From the NCBI RefSeq assembly GCF_023278085.1, contig NZ_CP066265.1, forward strand, positions 3,428,001-3,492,000: DNA of 64,000 nucleotides, read 5' to 3'. A program made the position numbers and the translations under genes. Positions 1 through 8,826 of the stretch are shown here, piece by piece (the stretch's first letter is position 1; each line of letters starts with the position of its first letter). The notes below the pieces were generated by a model. The model had not been told where the DNA came from. It ran no database searches and saw only the letters and a list, made by a program, of their open reading frames with translations. This stretch comes from Pseudomonas syringae (GTDB lineage Bacteria; Pseudomonadota; Gammaproteobacteria; Pseudomonadales; Pseudomonadaceae).

Positions 1-2
1 AT

Positions 3-1835
3 GTCTGGAACGGTCAGTTGCACCAGAACGTGATCGACGACAAGGTGCGCAGAAACCTGCGGGCGCTGGTCAGTTACGGGTTTGATAAAGGCATCAACAA
101 GGCGCAGCCTCTCGAACATCGCGAGTACGGCCAACTGGCCGCTCTGAACGTTGCCCGGGAAGCCATCGTGCTGCTGCGCAATGAACCCGTAGACGGACAG
201 AAGCCGCTGCTGCCACTGCCCAGAAGCGCAAAGATCGCGGTGATCGGTGATATGGCCGTGCAGCCGCCAACCGCGCCGTTCGGCACCGCTTACTCGGCGC
301 CGGCCAGCTATGTCACTGAAGTGAGCGGGCTCAAGCAACTGGCGTCAAATGCATCGAACGTCGACTACCTGCCACAGATGAGCCTGAATCCGAAATCGTC
401 GGTCTGGTATCAGCCAGGTACCGACAAACAGGCCATCAGCAATACCGGCGTAAAAGCCGAGTATTACGCCAATAGCTCGTTGTCGGGCGATCCGGTGGCT
501 ACGCGCATCGAGCCAGGCGTCAACCTGGACTGGATCACCAGCACCAATACCACCGATAACGGCGCCAGCACGGTCAGCGGCTATACCCCTACACCAGGTT
601 CGTTCTCTGCCCGCTTCACCGGCAAGATCAAACCGACGATCTCGGGTGCCCATGTGTTCAAGGTGCGTGCCGATGGTCCTTACAAACTGTGGATCAACGA
701 CGAGCTGGTGCTTGAAGATGAAGGCGCACAAGTCTCGTTCGACCTGATTCCAGTCGTGCCGCGCACCGTCAAGACACCGAACCTCAAGGCGGGTACCGAG
801 TACAACGTACGCTTGGAGTACCGCCGGATGAAGGGCAACTTCACTCCGGTACTGGGTGGCATGAACGGTGTACAGATGAGCTGGGCTTCGCTGCGTCCGC
901 CGAAGAATCTGGCTGATTACGACGCTGTGGTGGTAGCAGCAGGCAGCAACTTCGAATACGAAGGTGAATCGCTTGATCACCCGTTCGAACTGCCGCAATT
1001 CCAGTCCGAACTGATCAGCTTCATTCAGAAAGCCAACCCGAAAACCATCGTGGTCATGCACGGCGGCGGCGGTATGGACATGCAGCCCTGGGCAGACAAG
1101 GTGGCCGCATCGCTGCACGCCTGGTTCCCGGGTCAGCAAGGCGGCCAGGCCCTGGCCGAGATCCTGTACGGCAAGGTCAACCCATCGGGCAAACTGCCTA
1201 TCACGCTGGACAAGAAGGCGCAGGACAACCCGAGTTACGCATCGTATTCAAACCCGGTGCCGTACTATTTCAGCAGCGCCAATCCACCCGTTGAAATGAC
1301 CTACAGCGAAGGCCTGTACCTGGGCTACCGCGGCTACGACAAGAAGCACACCAAGCCGCTGTACCCGTTCGGTTTCGGCCTGTCCTACACCACGTACGCG
1401 TACAGCGATCTGAAGCTGTCGAGCAACGTACTGGCTCCGGGCGCAACTATTCAGGCCAGCTTTACGGTCACCAACACGGGCGACAAGGCCGGTTTTGAAG
1501 TAGCGCAACTGTACGTGCAGCCTTCCAAACCGCAGGTTGATCGCCCCGAGAAAGAGTTGAAGGGCTTTTCCAAGGTTTACCTGAAGCCTGGCGAAAGCAA
1601 GACCGTCACGATAGCGCTGGATGCGCGTTCGTTCGCTTACTACTCCGCCGATTCAGTGAGCTGGAATGTTGACCCTGGCAAGTTCAAAGTGCTGGTGGGC
1701 AAGGACTCGGAAAGTCTGACCCTCGACCGCACAGTGGTAGCACTTTACCCGGAACAGCTGACCACTCGCGATTCCAACCCCCTGCCGATACCGCTGCGCA
1801 ACGCAGTACAAGTCAAGCCAGAACAGGCTTACTAA
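3..1835 (+). CDS. Glycoside hydrolase family 3 beta-glucosidase-like, 5' end outside window
   Basis: The frame is open from the window edge, so the N-terminal TIM barrel with the nucleophile is missing; about 610 residues remain. What is visible: the alpha/beta sandwich of GH3 (start of the fragment with LLRNE and IAVIGD), an inserted PA14-like beta domain (roughly residues 145-295, with KAEYYANSSLSG and GPYKLWINDELV), the second half of the sandwich (AAGSNFEYEGESLD, the region that usually holds the acid/base residue) and a C-terminal fibronectin type III-like domain (NTGDKAGFEVAQLYV). PA14 insertion in this position is known from GH3 beta-glucosidases. The enzyme probably removes terminal glucose or related sugars from plant oligosaccharides or glycosides. 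Location cannot be judged because any signal peptide lies upstream. The exact substrate is not readable. Confidence 0.9.
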   Translation, partial: VWNGQLHQNVIDDKVRRNLRALVSYGFDKGINKAQPLEHREYGQLAALNVAREAIVLLRNEPVDGQKPLLPLPRSAKIAVIGDMAVQPPTAPFGTAYSAPASYVTEVSGLKQLASNASNVDYLPQMSLNPKSSVWYQPGTDKQAISNTGVKAEYYANSSLSGDPVATRIEPGVNLDWITSTNTTDNGASTVSGYTPTPGSFSARFTGKIKPTISGAHVFKVRADGPYKLWINDELVLEDEGAQVSFDLIPVVPRTVKTPNLKAGTEYNVRLEYRRMKGNFTPVLGGMNGVQMSWASLRPPKNLADYDAVVVAAGSNFEYEGESLDHPFELPQFQSELISFIQKANPKTIVVMHGGGGMDMQPWADKVAASLHAWFPGQQGGQALAEILYGKVNPSGKLPITLDKKAQDNPSYASYSNPVPYYFSSANPPVEMTYSEGLYLGYRGYDKKHTKPLYPFGFGLSYTTYAYSDLKLSSNVLAPGATIQASFTVTNTGDKAGFEVAQLYVQPSKPQVDRPEKELKGFSKVYLKPGESKTVTIALDARSFAYYSADSVSWNVDPGKFKVLVGKDSESLTLDRTVVALYPEQLTTRDSNPLPIPLRNAVQVKPEQAY

Positions 1836-1860
1836 GCAGCAATAGTCGGTAAGCAAGCGT

Positions 1861-1886
1861 AATCGGTGGTCGAAAGGCCACCGATT
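1861..1886. terminator. Hairpin between convergent genes
   Basis: Arms 1861-1871 and 1876-1886 pair over 11 bp (one wobble) around a GAAA tetraloop. It lies between the convergent GH3 and TetR genes and could end both transcripts, but there is no clear T-run on either side. Confidence 0.5.
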
Positions 1887-1895
1887 GCATGTCTG

Positions 1896-2549
1896 CTAAT
1901 CGATGGTTGCCTGGCGCTTTGTCAGATCCTGCGTCATCCGCTCCAGAAACCTCGCAAATGCCCCTTCTATCTGGACGTCACTCGGCGACCGGAGCCATTG
2001 AATCTGCATACCGTCCATCATTGAAGCAATCTCCAGACTGATCTGCTTTACATCGATGTCCGGTCGAATCGCACCTGTCTTGACCAGCGAACTGAGGTGA
2101 GCCTGAAGATGGCCGTGAACAATCCCGAAACGCTCGCTGAACCAGCGGTGCGCCGGGTGAGTGACCGACAGGCTTTCTGTGTTGATGATCATCAACGCCT
2201 GGCTGACCGAGGCGTCCTCTATGCTGAAACTCATGACCAGCTTCAGAAACGAGATGAAGCCCTGCAAAGAGCCGTCTTGATTCGCCTCTTGCAATCGGGA
2301 GGCGACATACTGATCTCGATGCTCAAGGACGGCCTGCAGCAGGACTAACTTGCTTGGGAAGTGATGCAACAAACCTACCTGTGAGATGCCGGCAACTTTG
2401 GCGATATTCGTCAGTGAGGCACCGGCATACCCATCCCGCGCAAAGATGATCATGGCCGCCTTGATGATCTCGACCTTGCGCAGATCGCCTTTGGGGATTC
2501 GACGTTTGGCTGGCAGAGGTGTATCGGAGCCGCTGGAGTTCACAGACAT
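1896..2549 (-). CDS. TetR/AcrR family transcriptional regulator
   Basis: A 217-residue protein. A basic N-terminal tail (PAKRRIPKGDLRKVEII) leads into a TetR helix-turn-helix at about residues 25-75 (FARDGYAGASLTNIAK, then AGISQVGLLHHFPSK). The remainder is helical and divergent, as expected for a ligand-binding and dimerisation domain. It is convergent with the GH3 gene and has a long non-coding upstream region (2550-3132) in which it may regulate itself. The palindrome at 2962-2977 is a possible operator but is about 410 bp away. The ligand is unknown. The ribosome binding site is weak, so the start is the least certain part. Confidence 0.85.
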   Translation of the reverse strand: MSVNSSGSDTPLPAKRRIPKGDLRKVEIIKAAMIIFARDGYAGASLTNIAKVAGISQVGLLHHFPSKLVLLQAVLEHRDQYVASRLQEANQDGSLQGFISFLKLVMSFSIEDASVSQALMIINTESLSVTHPAHRWFSERFGIVHGHLQAHLSSLVKTGAIRPDIDVKQISLEIASMMDGMQIQWLRSPSDVQIEGAFARFLERMTQDLTKRQATID

Positions 2550-2961
2550 AGGGATGGCTCTTTTCGCTCCATGGTATTCGTTCCTTTTCTTGCCCGTTAC
2601 CAGGGTGGTAACGCTGAATGACGGGCCAACGGAGAGGCCATACGCGCGCTTTTTTCAAAACATGAAATCCTAGCACGCAGTCGAGAGAAAATCGGGGAAT
2701 ACCTGAATGTTGAAAGCAAGTTCCGGGAGTCACGGGTACGCCCGACTCGAAACAGCAGACCATCAGCAGCCCTAAAGAAACCGGGGCAGACGCCGATGTT
2801 TACCGGGGAATACTGGACGAGGTTCAATTCAGCATAAAAATCGCTCCGATTTTCGCAACAAACTGCCACAAACACTGTAATTTTGCGAACAACTGCGGGA
2901 GAGGGATATCCAACCTTGCACTGATCTCTCAGAGCAATTGCACACTGTTCAGGTGGCGTTG

Positions 2962-2977
2962 TATGGCGAGCGCCATA
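2962..2977. repeat. Perfect 7-bp-arm palindrome
   Basis: TATGGCG-AG-CGCCATA is a perfect inverted repeat in the 583-bp region between the TetR gene (start 2549) and the histidine kinase (start near 3133). It abuts a leftward terminator-like hairpin. It could be an operator or part of the 3' end of a minus-strand transcript. The rest of this intergenic region shows no convincing gene. Confidence 0.4.
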
Positions 2978-3000
2978 AAAAACCTCCGCATGATGGAGGC
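2977..3000 (-). terminator. Leftward intrinsic terminator with no annotated gene upstream of it
   Basis: On the minus strand, CCTCC-N7-GGAGG is followed by six T (plus-strand A-run 2977-2982). The stem is only 5 bp. No minus-strand gene lies upstream (3001-3132), so it may end an unannotated short RNA. Confidence 0.45.
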
Positions 3001-3132
3001 ATCAACAGACCACACACTGTGCCTGAAGGTGAAGGTAGCGGCAGACCTCGATAAATGTCTGATTTCATTGTTCAAAGCAGGTCGCGAATACGCCGGCCTG
3101 CACACACACTTTACCTGTGAGCCGGAGGCGCT

Positions 3133-6036
3133 CTGAAATACCTGACCCGTGAAGAGTTGGAAGCGCAAGTTGCGCACCTGCAAAAGACTCTTGAAGAATC
3201 CGGCATCAAGCCTGGTAACAGCCGCACAGCATTGGCCAGCCGTGAAGCACGCCATCGCGCAGTCTTCGAGAGCGCGGTGGATTTTGCCATGATCCTGACG
3301 GACCCCGCGGGCGTGATTACCGACTGGAACCCGGGTGCCGAACATGTTCTGGGCTGGAGCGCCACGGAAATGCTGGGTCAGGCTGCCGAGCGCTTTTTCA
3401 CGCCCGCCGATCGGGCCAGCGGTCAGATCATGCGTGAAATGCAACTCGCCCTGAGCGCTGGCCACGCGGCAGATGAACGCTGGCACCTGCGCAAGGACGG
3501 TCAGCTTTTCTGGGCGTCAGGCGAGATGATGCCCTTGCAGGGTGACCGCAATGAACACCTGGGCTTCGTGAAGATCCTGCGCGACCGCACCGCAGAGCAC
3601 CTGGCAGGGCGCGCGACCGAGGAGGCGCAGGAACGTTACCGGCTGGCCGCCAAGGCGACCAACGATGCGATATGGGATTGGGATTTTGCCGCCAACCACG
3701 TGCTCTGGAATGATGCGCTGGAACAGGCTTATGGCTACCCGCTTGCTACGCTGGATACATCGGGCGAATGGTGGATCGCCCAGATCCACCCCGACGATCG
3801 TCCGCGCATCGACGCCTCCATTCATGCGGTGATTGATGGCAGTGGCACTGCGTGGAGCGATGAATACCGTTTCCGCCGCCTGGACGGGTCCTACGCCGAT
3901 GTTCTGGACCGTGGTCATGTGATCCGTGATACCGAGGGCAAAGCGGTGCGCATGATCGGCGCGATGCTCGACATGTCGCAGATGCGCAAAGCGGAAACCG
4001 CACTGCGTCGCAGCGAAGAACGCTCCAGAGCCATGCTGGAAACCATTGAAGCCGCGTTTGCCATCATTGAGGTCAAGTTCGACGCTAACGACAGCCCGGT
4101 GAACTATCGCTTCATCGAAGCCAACCCGGCGTTCGAGCGCCAGGCAGGTGTCGACCTGCGCGGCAAATGGGTCACCGAGTTCGCCCCGGACCTGGAGCGT
4201 TTCTGGTTCGAAGCCTATGGTCATGTTGCGAAAACGGGCGAGCCCACCAGTTTCGAGAACTATGCCAAGGCCTTCGAACGCTGGTTCGAAGTCAAGGCAG
4301 TGCGTGTCGGTGATCCGGCTGAACGGCAGATTGCGGTCATCTTCAGTGATGTAACTGCACGTCGGGATGCCGAGGAACGCCTGCGGACCAGCGAGGCGCT
4401 GGCCCGCGAGAACGTCGACCGCGTTCAGCTCGCCCTGGCCGCAGGTGCGATTATCGGCACTTGGCACTGGGACCTGCCGACTGACCGCTTCACGGTCGAC
4501 GAAGCCTTCGCCAGAGCTTTTGGCCTTGACCCTGCGTTGGGCCGCGAGGGTCTGAGCCTGGAACAAGTCATTGCCACTGTGCATCCCGAAGACAGACCAG
4601 GCCTGATCGACGCGATCAACGCAGTCGTCAGCAACGGTCACGTTTACGCCCACCAGTACCGGGTGCGCCGCACAGACGGCAATTACTACTGGATCGAGGC
4701 GAACGGTCGCGTTGACCGGGACACAGATGGCACCCCGTTGCGATTCCCCGGCGTACTCATCAACGTTGATGAACGACGCACCATTGCCGCCGAACGAGAC
4801 CGGGCCACAGCGGCGCTGCGCTCGCTCAACGACACGCTTGAGCAGCGCGTGGCAGCACGTACCACCGAGCTCATGCAGGCTGAAGAAAAACTGCGTCAGT
4901 CGCAGAAAATGGAAGCGGTCGGGCAATTGACCGGCGGTCTCGCCCACGATTTCAACAACCTGCTGGCGGGTATTTCCGGCGCTCTGGAACTGATCGGCAA
5001 ACGAATCGAGCAAGGTCGCTGGAGCGACGTGGACAAATATATTGTCACTGCCCAAGGCGCTGCAAAACGCGCCGCTGCACTGACACACCGGCTGCTGGCC
5101 TTCTCTCGTCGACAAACGCTGGATCCGCAGCCAACCGATGTGAACCGCTTGATGAGCGGGATGACCGATCTGATCCAGCGGACCGTGGGGCCCAGCATCC
5201 TGGTCGAAACCATCGGCACTATCGGGCTCTGGCCCACACTGGTCGACGCAAGCCAGCTTGAGAATACACTGCTGAACCTGTGCATCAATGCCCGCGATGC
5301 CATGCCGGACGGCGGACGCATCACGATCGAGGCAAGCAACCGATTGATCGAACGCAGCACAGCACAGGTCCACGACATGCCTGAGGGGCAGTATCTGTCG
5401 TTGTGCGTGACCGATACCGGCACCGGCATGACACCAGAAGTCATCGCCAAGGCCTTCGACCCCTTCTTCACCACAAAACCGATCGGTCAGGGCACAGGCC
5501 TTGGGCTGTCGATGATCTATGGCTTCGCCAATCAGTCTGGTGGTCAGGTGCGTATCCAGTCGGAAGTCGGCAAGGGAACCGCGATCTCTATCTACCTGCC
5601 GCGCTATGAGGGTGCGGCAGTCAGGGATGAAAGCGCTGTCGACAAAGCTCCGGTCGAATTCACCCGGTCAGGAGAAACGATCCTGATTGTCGACGACGAA
5701 CCTACCGTGCGCATGCTGCTCACCGATGCCTTGGGCGATCTCGGCTACACGCTGATCGAAGCCGCCGACAGCCTGGCCGGCCTCAAGCTGCTGCGCTCGG
5801 ATGTGCATATCGATCTGCTGATCACCGACGTAGGCTTGCCGGGTGGTATGAACGGGCGGCAGATGGCCGATGCCGGACGAGAGGTCCGCCCGCACCTGAA
5901 AACCCTGTTCATCACCGGTTACGCGGAAAACGCCGCCATTGGCGACGAGCAACTCGGGCCGGGCATGCGCGTACTGACCAAACCGTTTGCGATTGATGTG
6001 CTGGCGTCCCGCGTGCAGGAACTGATGAGGTCCTGA
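3133..6036 (+). CDS. Multi-PAS hybrid sensor histidine kinase with C-terminal receiver
   Basis: About 967 residues with no transmembrane segment, so probably cytosolic. Order: short coiled start, PAS 1 (about 35-150, VFESAVDFAMILTD), PAS 2 (about 165-290, NDAIWDWDFAANHVLW), a weaker PAS-like domain (about 300-410), PAS 4 (about 425-545, IIGTWHWDLPTDRF), coiled linker, HisKA with phosphorylatable His in GLAHDFNN, HATPase (CINARDAM, DTGTGM, GQGTGLGLSM) and a receiver domain (IVDDEP; phospho-acceptor Asp in LLITDVGLPGG; Lys in LTKPF). Start choice: an in-frame TGA at 3118-3120 limits the gene; no ATG or GTG occurs in the first codons; CTG 3133 follows GGAGG (3124-3128) by 4 nt, CTG 3142 by 13 nt, while TTG 3157 has no ribosome binding site. 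The signal sensed and the output partner are unknown. Confidence 0.88.
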   Translation: MKYLTREELEAQVAHLQKTLEESGIKPGNSRTALASREARHRAVFESAVDFAMILTDPAGVITDWNPGAEHVLGWSATEMLGQAAERFFTPADRASGQIMREMQLALSAGHAADERWHLRKDGQLFWASGEMMPLQGDRNEHLGFVKILRDRTAEHLAGRATEEAQERYRLAAKATNDAIWDWDFAANHVLWNDALEQAYGYPLATLDTSGEWWIAQIHPDDRPRIDASIHAVIDGSGTAWSDEYRFRRLDGSYADVLDRGHVIRDTEGKAVRMIGAMLDMSQMRKAETALRRSEERSRAMLETIEAAFAIIEVKFDANDSPVNYRFIEANPAFERQAGVDLRGKWVTEFAPDLERFWFEAYGHVAKTGEPTSFENYAKAFERWFEVKAVRVGDPAERQIAVIFSDVTARRDAEERLRTSEALARENVDRVQLALAAGAIIGTWHWDLPTDRFTVDEAFARAFGLDPALGREGLSLEQVIATVHPEDRPGLIDAINAVVSNGHVYAHQYRVRRTDGNYYWIEANGRVDRDTDGTPLRFPGVLINVDERRTIAAERDRATAALRSLNDTLEQRVAARTTELMQAEEKLRQSQKMEAVGQLTGGLAHDFNNLLAGISGALELIGKRIEQGRWSDVDKYIVTAQGAAKRAAALTHRLLAFSRRQTLDPQPTDVNRLMSGMTDLIQRTVGPSILVETIGTIGLWPTLVDASQLENTLLNLCINARDAMPDGGRITIEASNRLIERSTAQVHDMPEGQYLSLCVTDTGTGMTPEVIAKAFDPFFTTKPIGQGTGLGLSMIYGFANQSGGQVRIQSEVGKGTAISIYLPRYEGAAVRDESAVDKAPVEFTRSGETILIVDDEPTVRMLLTDALGDLGYTLIEAADSLAGLKLLRSDVHIDLLITDVGLPGGMNGRQMADAGREVRPHLKTLFITGYAENAAIGDEQLGPGMRVLTKPFAIDVLASRVQELMRS

Positions 6037-6130
6037 CTCAGTGATGGCGCTCATGCCTAGTGCATTGAGCGCTGCGCAGAGCCGGTGCTACCATGCGCGA
6101 CCGCCATGCAGGCAAGGGAATAACCGGGTC

Positions 6131-6739
6131 ATGAGCAGTATCCGCGAGCGCAACAAACAACTCATCCTGCGTGCCGCCAGCGAAGAATTCGCCGACAAGG
6201 GCTTCGCCGCCAGCAAGACCAGCGACATCGCCGCCAAGGCCGGTGTACCCAAGCCCAACGTCTACTACTACTTCAAGTCCAAGGAAAACCTCTATCGCGA
6301 GGTCCTGGAAAGTATCATCGAGCCCATCCTGCAAGCGTCGACACCCTTCAACCCCGAAGGTATCCCGGCCGAAGTGCTCAGCCGCTACATCCGCTCGAAA
6401 ATCCAGATATCCCGTGACCTGCCCTTCGCCTCGAAAGTCTTCGCCAGCGAAATCATGCACGGTGCCCCGCACCTCACGCCGGAGCAGATCGAGCAGCTCA
6501 ACGGCCAGGCCCGGCATAACATCGAGTGCATACAGGCGTGGATCGACAGCGGGCAGATCGCCCCGATTGACCCTCACCATCTGATGTTCACCATCTGGGC
6601 CGCGACCCAGACCTATGCCGACTTCGACTGGCAGATTGCGACAGTCACCGGCAAAGCAAAACTGGAAGACACCGATTACGAAGCCGCTACACAGACCATT
6701 CTCAGGCTGGTGCTCAAGGGTTGCGAGCCGGATCGCTGA
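6131..6739 (+). CDS. TetR family regulator, RutR-like
   Basis: 202 residues. The N-terminal TetR helix-turn-helix (about 10-60; FADKGFAASKTSDIAAKAG, then KPNVYYYFKSKE) is followed by a C-terminal domain with features of the YcdC/RutR group (FASEIMHGAPHL, LMFTIWAATQTYADF). RutR in E. coli responds to uracil and controls pyrimidine use, and related proteins respond to other small nitrogen compounds. No rut genes are in this window, so the target is open. The start at ATG 6131 fits the family N terminus (MSSIRERNKQLIL). It follows the kinase gene by about 95 bp on the same strand. Confidence 0.82.
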   Translation: MSSIRERNKQLILRAASEEFADKGFAASKTSDIAAKAGVPKPNVYYYFKSKENLYREVLESIIEPILQASTPFNPEGIPAEVLSRYIRSKIQISRDLPFASKVFASEIMHGAPHLTPEQIEQLNGQARHNIECIQAWIDSGQIAPIDPHHLMFTIWAATQTYADFDWQIATVTGKAKLEDTDYEAATQTILRLVLKGCEPDR

Positions 6740-6774
6740 GCAACCGGCTGTGAAGTGAACACTTTTCTGCAGAC

Positions 6775-6895
6775 GCAAAAAACCCGCCGAAGCGGGTGGT
6801 ATTGCAACATGACCATTCCGACATCCTGTCAGTAGCCTCCTGGCAATGGTTGATCCTCCCTGATCACCGCAACGTTCCTTCGCTGCAGCTGTTGA
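6775..6895 (-). ncRNA. Rsm-class (RsmX/Y/Z-like) regulatory small RNA, putative
   Basis: Read on the minus strand, about 120 nt ends in a strong intrinsic terminator. Upstream of that are six GGA motifs, most displayed in hairpin loops: GCAGCG-AAGGAA-CGTTGC (6869-6886), TGATC-AGGGAG-GATCA (6851-6866), GCC-AGGA-GGC (6835-6844) and GAC-AGGAT-GTC (6820-6830). The last two are enclosed by a CCATT/AATGG stem (6845-6849 with 6813-6817). Repeated GGA in loops is the hallmark of RNAs that titrate RsmA/CsrA proteins in Pseudomonas. A CTTACA element (6950-6955, minus strand) about 60 bp upstream of the inferred 5' end resembles one half of the GacA box; the other half is poor. A TAGGAT -10-like hexamer lies at 6901-6906. 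The 5' end is an estimate. Which Rsm RNA this is cannot be told by eye. Confidence 0.75.
6777..6797 (-). terminator. Intrinsic terminator of the Rsm-like RNA
   Basis: ACCCGC-TTCG-GCGGGT followed by a run of T on the minus strand (stem 6782-6797, T-run from the plus-strand A-run 6777-6781). On the plus strand no T-run follows, so it works leftward, matching the sRNA and not the TetR gene that ends at 6739. Confidence 0.8.
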
Positions 6896-7103
6896 ATTGG
6901 ATCCTACATGGACCTCGGTCCAGTCGATAGCGCCAATGGCGTCTCTTGATGTAAGCCATTCGCCATACCTGCTTATTCAGATAAAAAATGTGATCCCGAT
7001 CTCATGTTTGCTGATCATGCGCCGAGATGCTTGAAAGGCTCTGCTATCCGGCTTTAAGCCGGTCGGCCCCTAGAAAAGAAAAATAATGGATAGAGGGAAG
7101 ATC

Positions 7104-8735
7104 ATGAATATGCGCAGTTTGTCCATCAGTCGCCGCTTGTGGCTGATTCTTATCGTTTCTGTGCTGATGCTCTTGGTCCTCGCGGCGACCCTGCTCAGGC
7201 AGACGCATGAAGATCTGTACCGGGCGAAGGCTGAAAAGACCATGCACGTGGTGCAGACCGCCAGTGGCATCCTCACCTTCTATCAGGGGCTTGAAGCCGC
7301 TGGCAGCATGACGCGCGAAGCCGCCCAGCAACAGGCGCTGAAAGAGATAAAGAGCCTGCGCTACAGCCAGAGTGACTACTTCTGGATCAATGATCTGCAG
7401 CCGGTGATGATCATGCACCCCACCAACCCCAAACTTGAAGGGCAAAACCTGTCGACCATCAGGGACCCGGACGGCTTTGCGGTGTTCAATGAAATGGTCA
7501 CCCTTGTCAAAAGCAAAGGCGCAGGCATGGTCAATTATCGCTGGCCGAAACCGGGCGCCAGTGAGCCGGTGAAAAAGACCTCCTACGTGCAGCTGTTCCA
7601 GCCATGGGGCTGGATTCTCGGCTCCGGCGTCTACGTGGATGACGTCGCGGCGGAGTTCAAGGCTCAGTTGTTGAATGCGGGGATCTTTATCGCAGGCATT
7701 GTGCTGGTGATGGTGCTGCTTCTGAGCATGATCGTGCGCAGTATCGTCCGTCCACTTAGAGCAGCGGTCGACGCCATGGCGAATATTGCCAGTGGCGAAA
7801 GTGACCTGACCCGCACCCTGGAAACCCACGGCAAGGACGAAATCACCGAACTGGGCACCCATTTCAACGGCTTTATCGCCAAACTGCGTAACGTTGTCGG
7901 TCTGTTGCAGAATTCGTCCGTAGCACTGGGCCAGGCGGCTGGCGAACTGGGCAGCAACGCCGAGCAGGCGCAGAACCGCAGTCAGCAGCAATCGCAGCAA
8001 ATGGACCTGGTGGCAACTGCCGTCAATGAAGTGACCTACGGCGTGCAGGACGTCGCCAAGAATGCCGAGCACGCCGCCAGCGAAATGCGCGATGCCGAGT
8101 CGCAGGCGCGACAGGGGCAGATCAACATCGACAACAGCCTGCGCCAGATCGAACACCTCTCCGGCACCATCGGCCAGGCGGTTGACGTGATGCAAAGTCT
8201 GGCCAGCGAAAGCACGCAGATCGGCAGCGTGCTGGAAGTGATCAGCTCGATTGCCGAGCAGACCAACCTGCTGGCCCTGAACGCCGCCATCGAAGCCGCA
8301 CGTGCCGGCGAACAGGGTCGCGGCTTTGCCGTGGTGGCCGACGAGGTGCGCCTGCTGGCTCAGCGCACGCAGAAGTCGACTGCAGAAATCCAGAGCATGA
8401 TCGAGCGCCTGCAAAAGCATTCTGATGCAGCGGTCAAGGTCATCGGCGACAGCAGCCGCTCTTCGCAACTGACCATCGAACAGGCCAACCAGGCGGGTCA
8501 GAGCCTGACCTCCATCAGTCAGGCGCTGCGCAACCTCAACAGCCTGAACGCGTCCATTGCCAGCGCCACGCTGCAACAGACGCACGTGGTGGACGACATC
8601 AACCAGAACGTCACCCAGGCGGCACAATTGTCGCAAAGCACTGCGCTGGCTGCCGAACAGTCCACCTCGGCCAGCCTGCATTTGCGAGCCCTGAGCGAAG
8701 AACTGAATACCCTGCTGAGACAGTTCAAAGTTTAA
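7104..8735 (+). CDS. Methyl-accepting chemotaxis protein with a single Cache domain
   Basis: 543 residues. Transmembrane segment 1 at about 10-30, a periplasmic single-Cache (sCache_2-like) sensor at about 35-190 ([34 protein letters not shown]), transmembrane segment 2 at about 195-215, a HAMP domain ([21 protein letters not shown] in outline), then a long cytoplasmic signalling coiled coil with the CheA/CheW-binding tip ([30 protein letters not shown]). Such receptors report small carboxylates or similar ligands to CheA; this ligand is not known. The start at ATG 7104 is preceded by AGAGGGAAG; the upstream in-frame ATG at 7086 lacks a comparable site. Confidence 0.92.
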   Translation: MNMRSLSISRRLWLILIVSVLMLLVLAATLLRQTHEDLYRAKAEKTMHVVQTASGILTFYQGLEAAGSMTREAAQQQALKEIKSLRYSQSDYFWINDLQPVMIMHPTNPKLEGQNLSTIRDPDGFAVFNEMVTLVKSKGAGMVNYRWPKPGASEPVKKTSYVQLFQPWGWILGSGVYVDDVAAEFKAQLLNAGIFIAGIVLVMVLLLSMIVRSIVRPLRAAVDAMANIASGESDLTRTLETHGKDEITELGTHFNGFIAKLRNVVGLLQNSSVALGQAAGELGSNAEQAQNRSQQQSQQMDLVATAVNEVTYGVQDVAKNAEHAASEMRDAESQARQGQINIDNSLRQIEHLSGTIGQAVDVMQSLASESTQIGSVLEVISSIAEQTNLLALNAAIEAARAGEQGRGFAVVADEVRLLAQRTQKSTAEIQSMIERLQKHSDAAVKVIGDSSRSSQLTIEQANQAGQSLTSISQALRNLNSLNASIASATLQQTHVVDDINQNVTQAAQLSQSTALAAEQSTSASLHLRALSEELNTLLRQFKV

Positions 8736-8826
8736 ATATTTATTAAGCAACGGCGTACGGAACCTCGTGCGTCACTTGTTGCCTGAGACCTGCTTACTTA
8801 TCGGCTCACTTATAGGCGGGGGTCAC

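Noticed and set aside
3517..5373. 618-codon minus-strand frame opposite the histidine kinase
   Set aside because: The kinase on the other strand has complete PAS, HisKA, HATPase and receiver motifs; the antisense frame has none.
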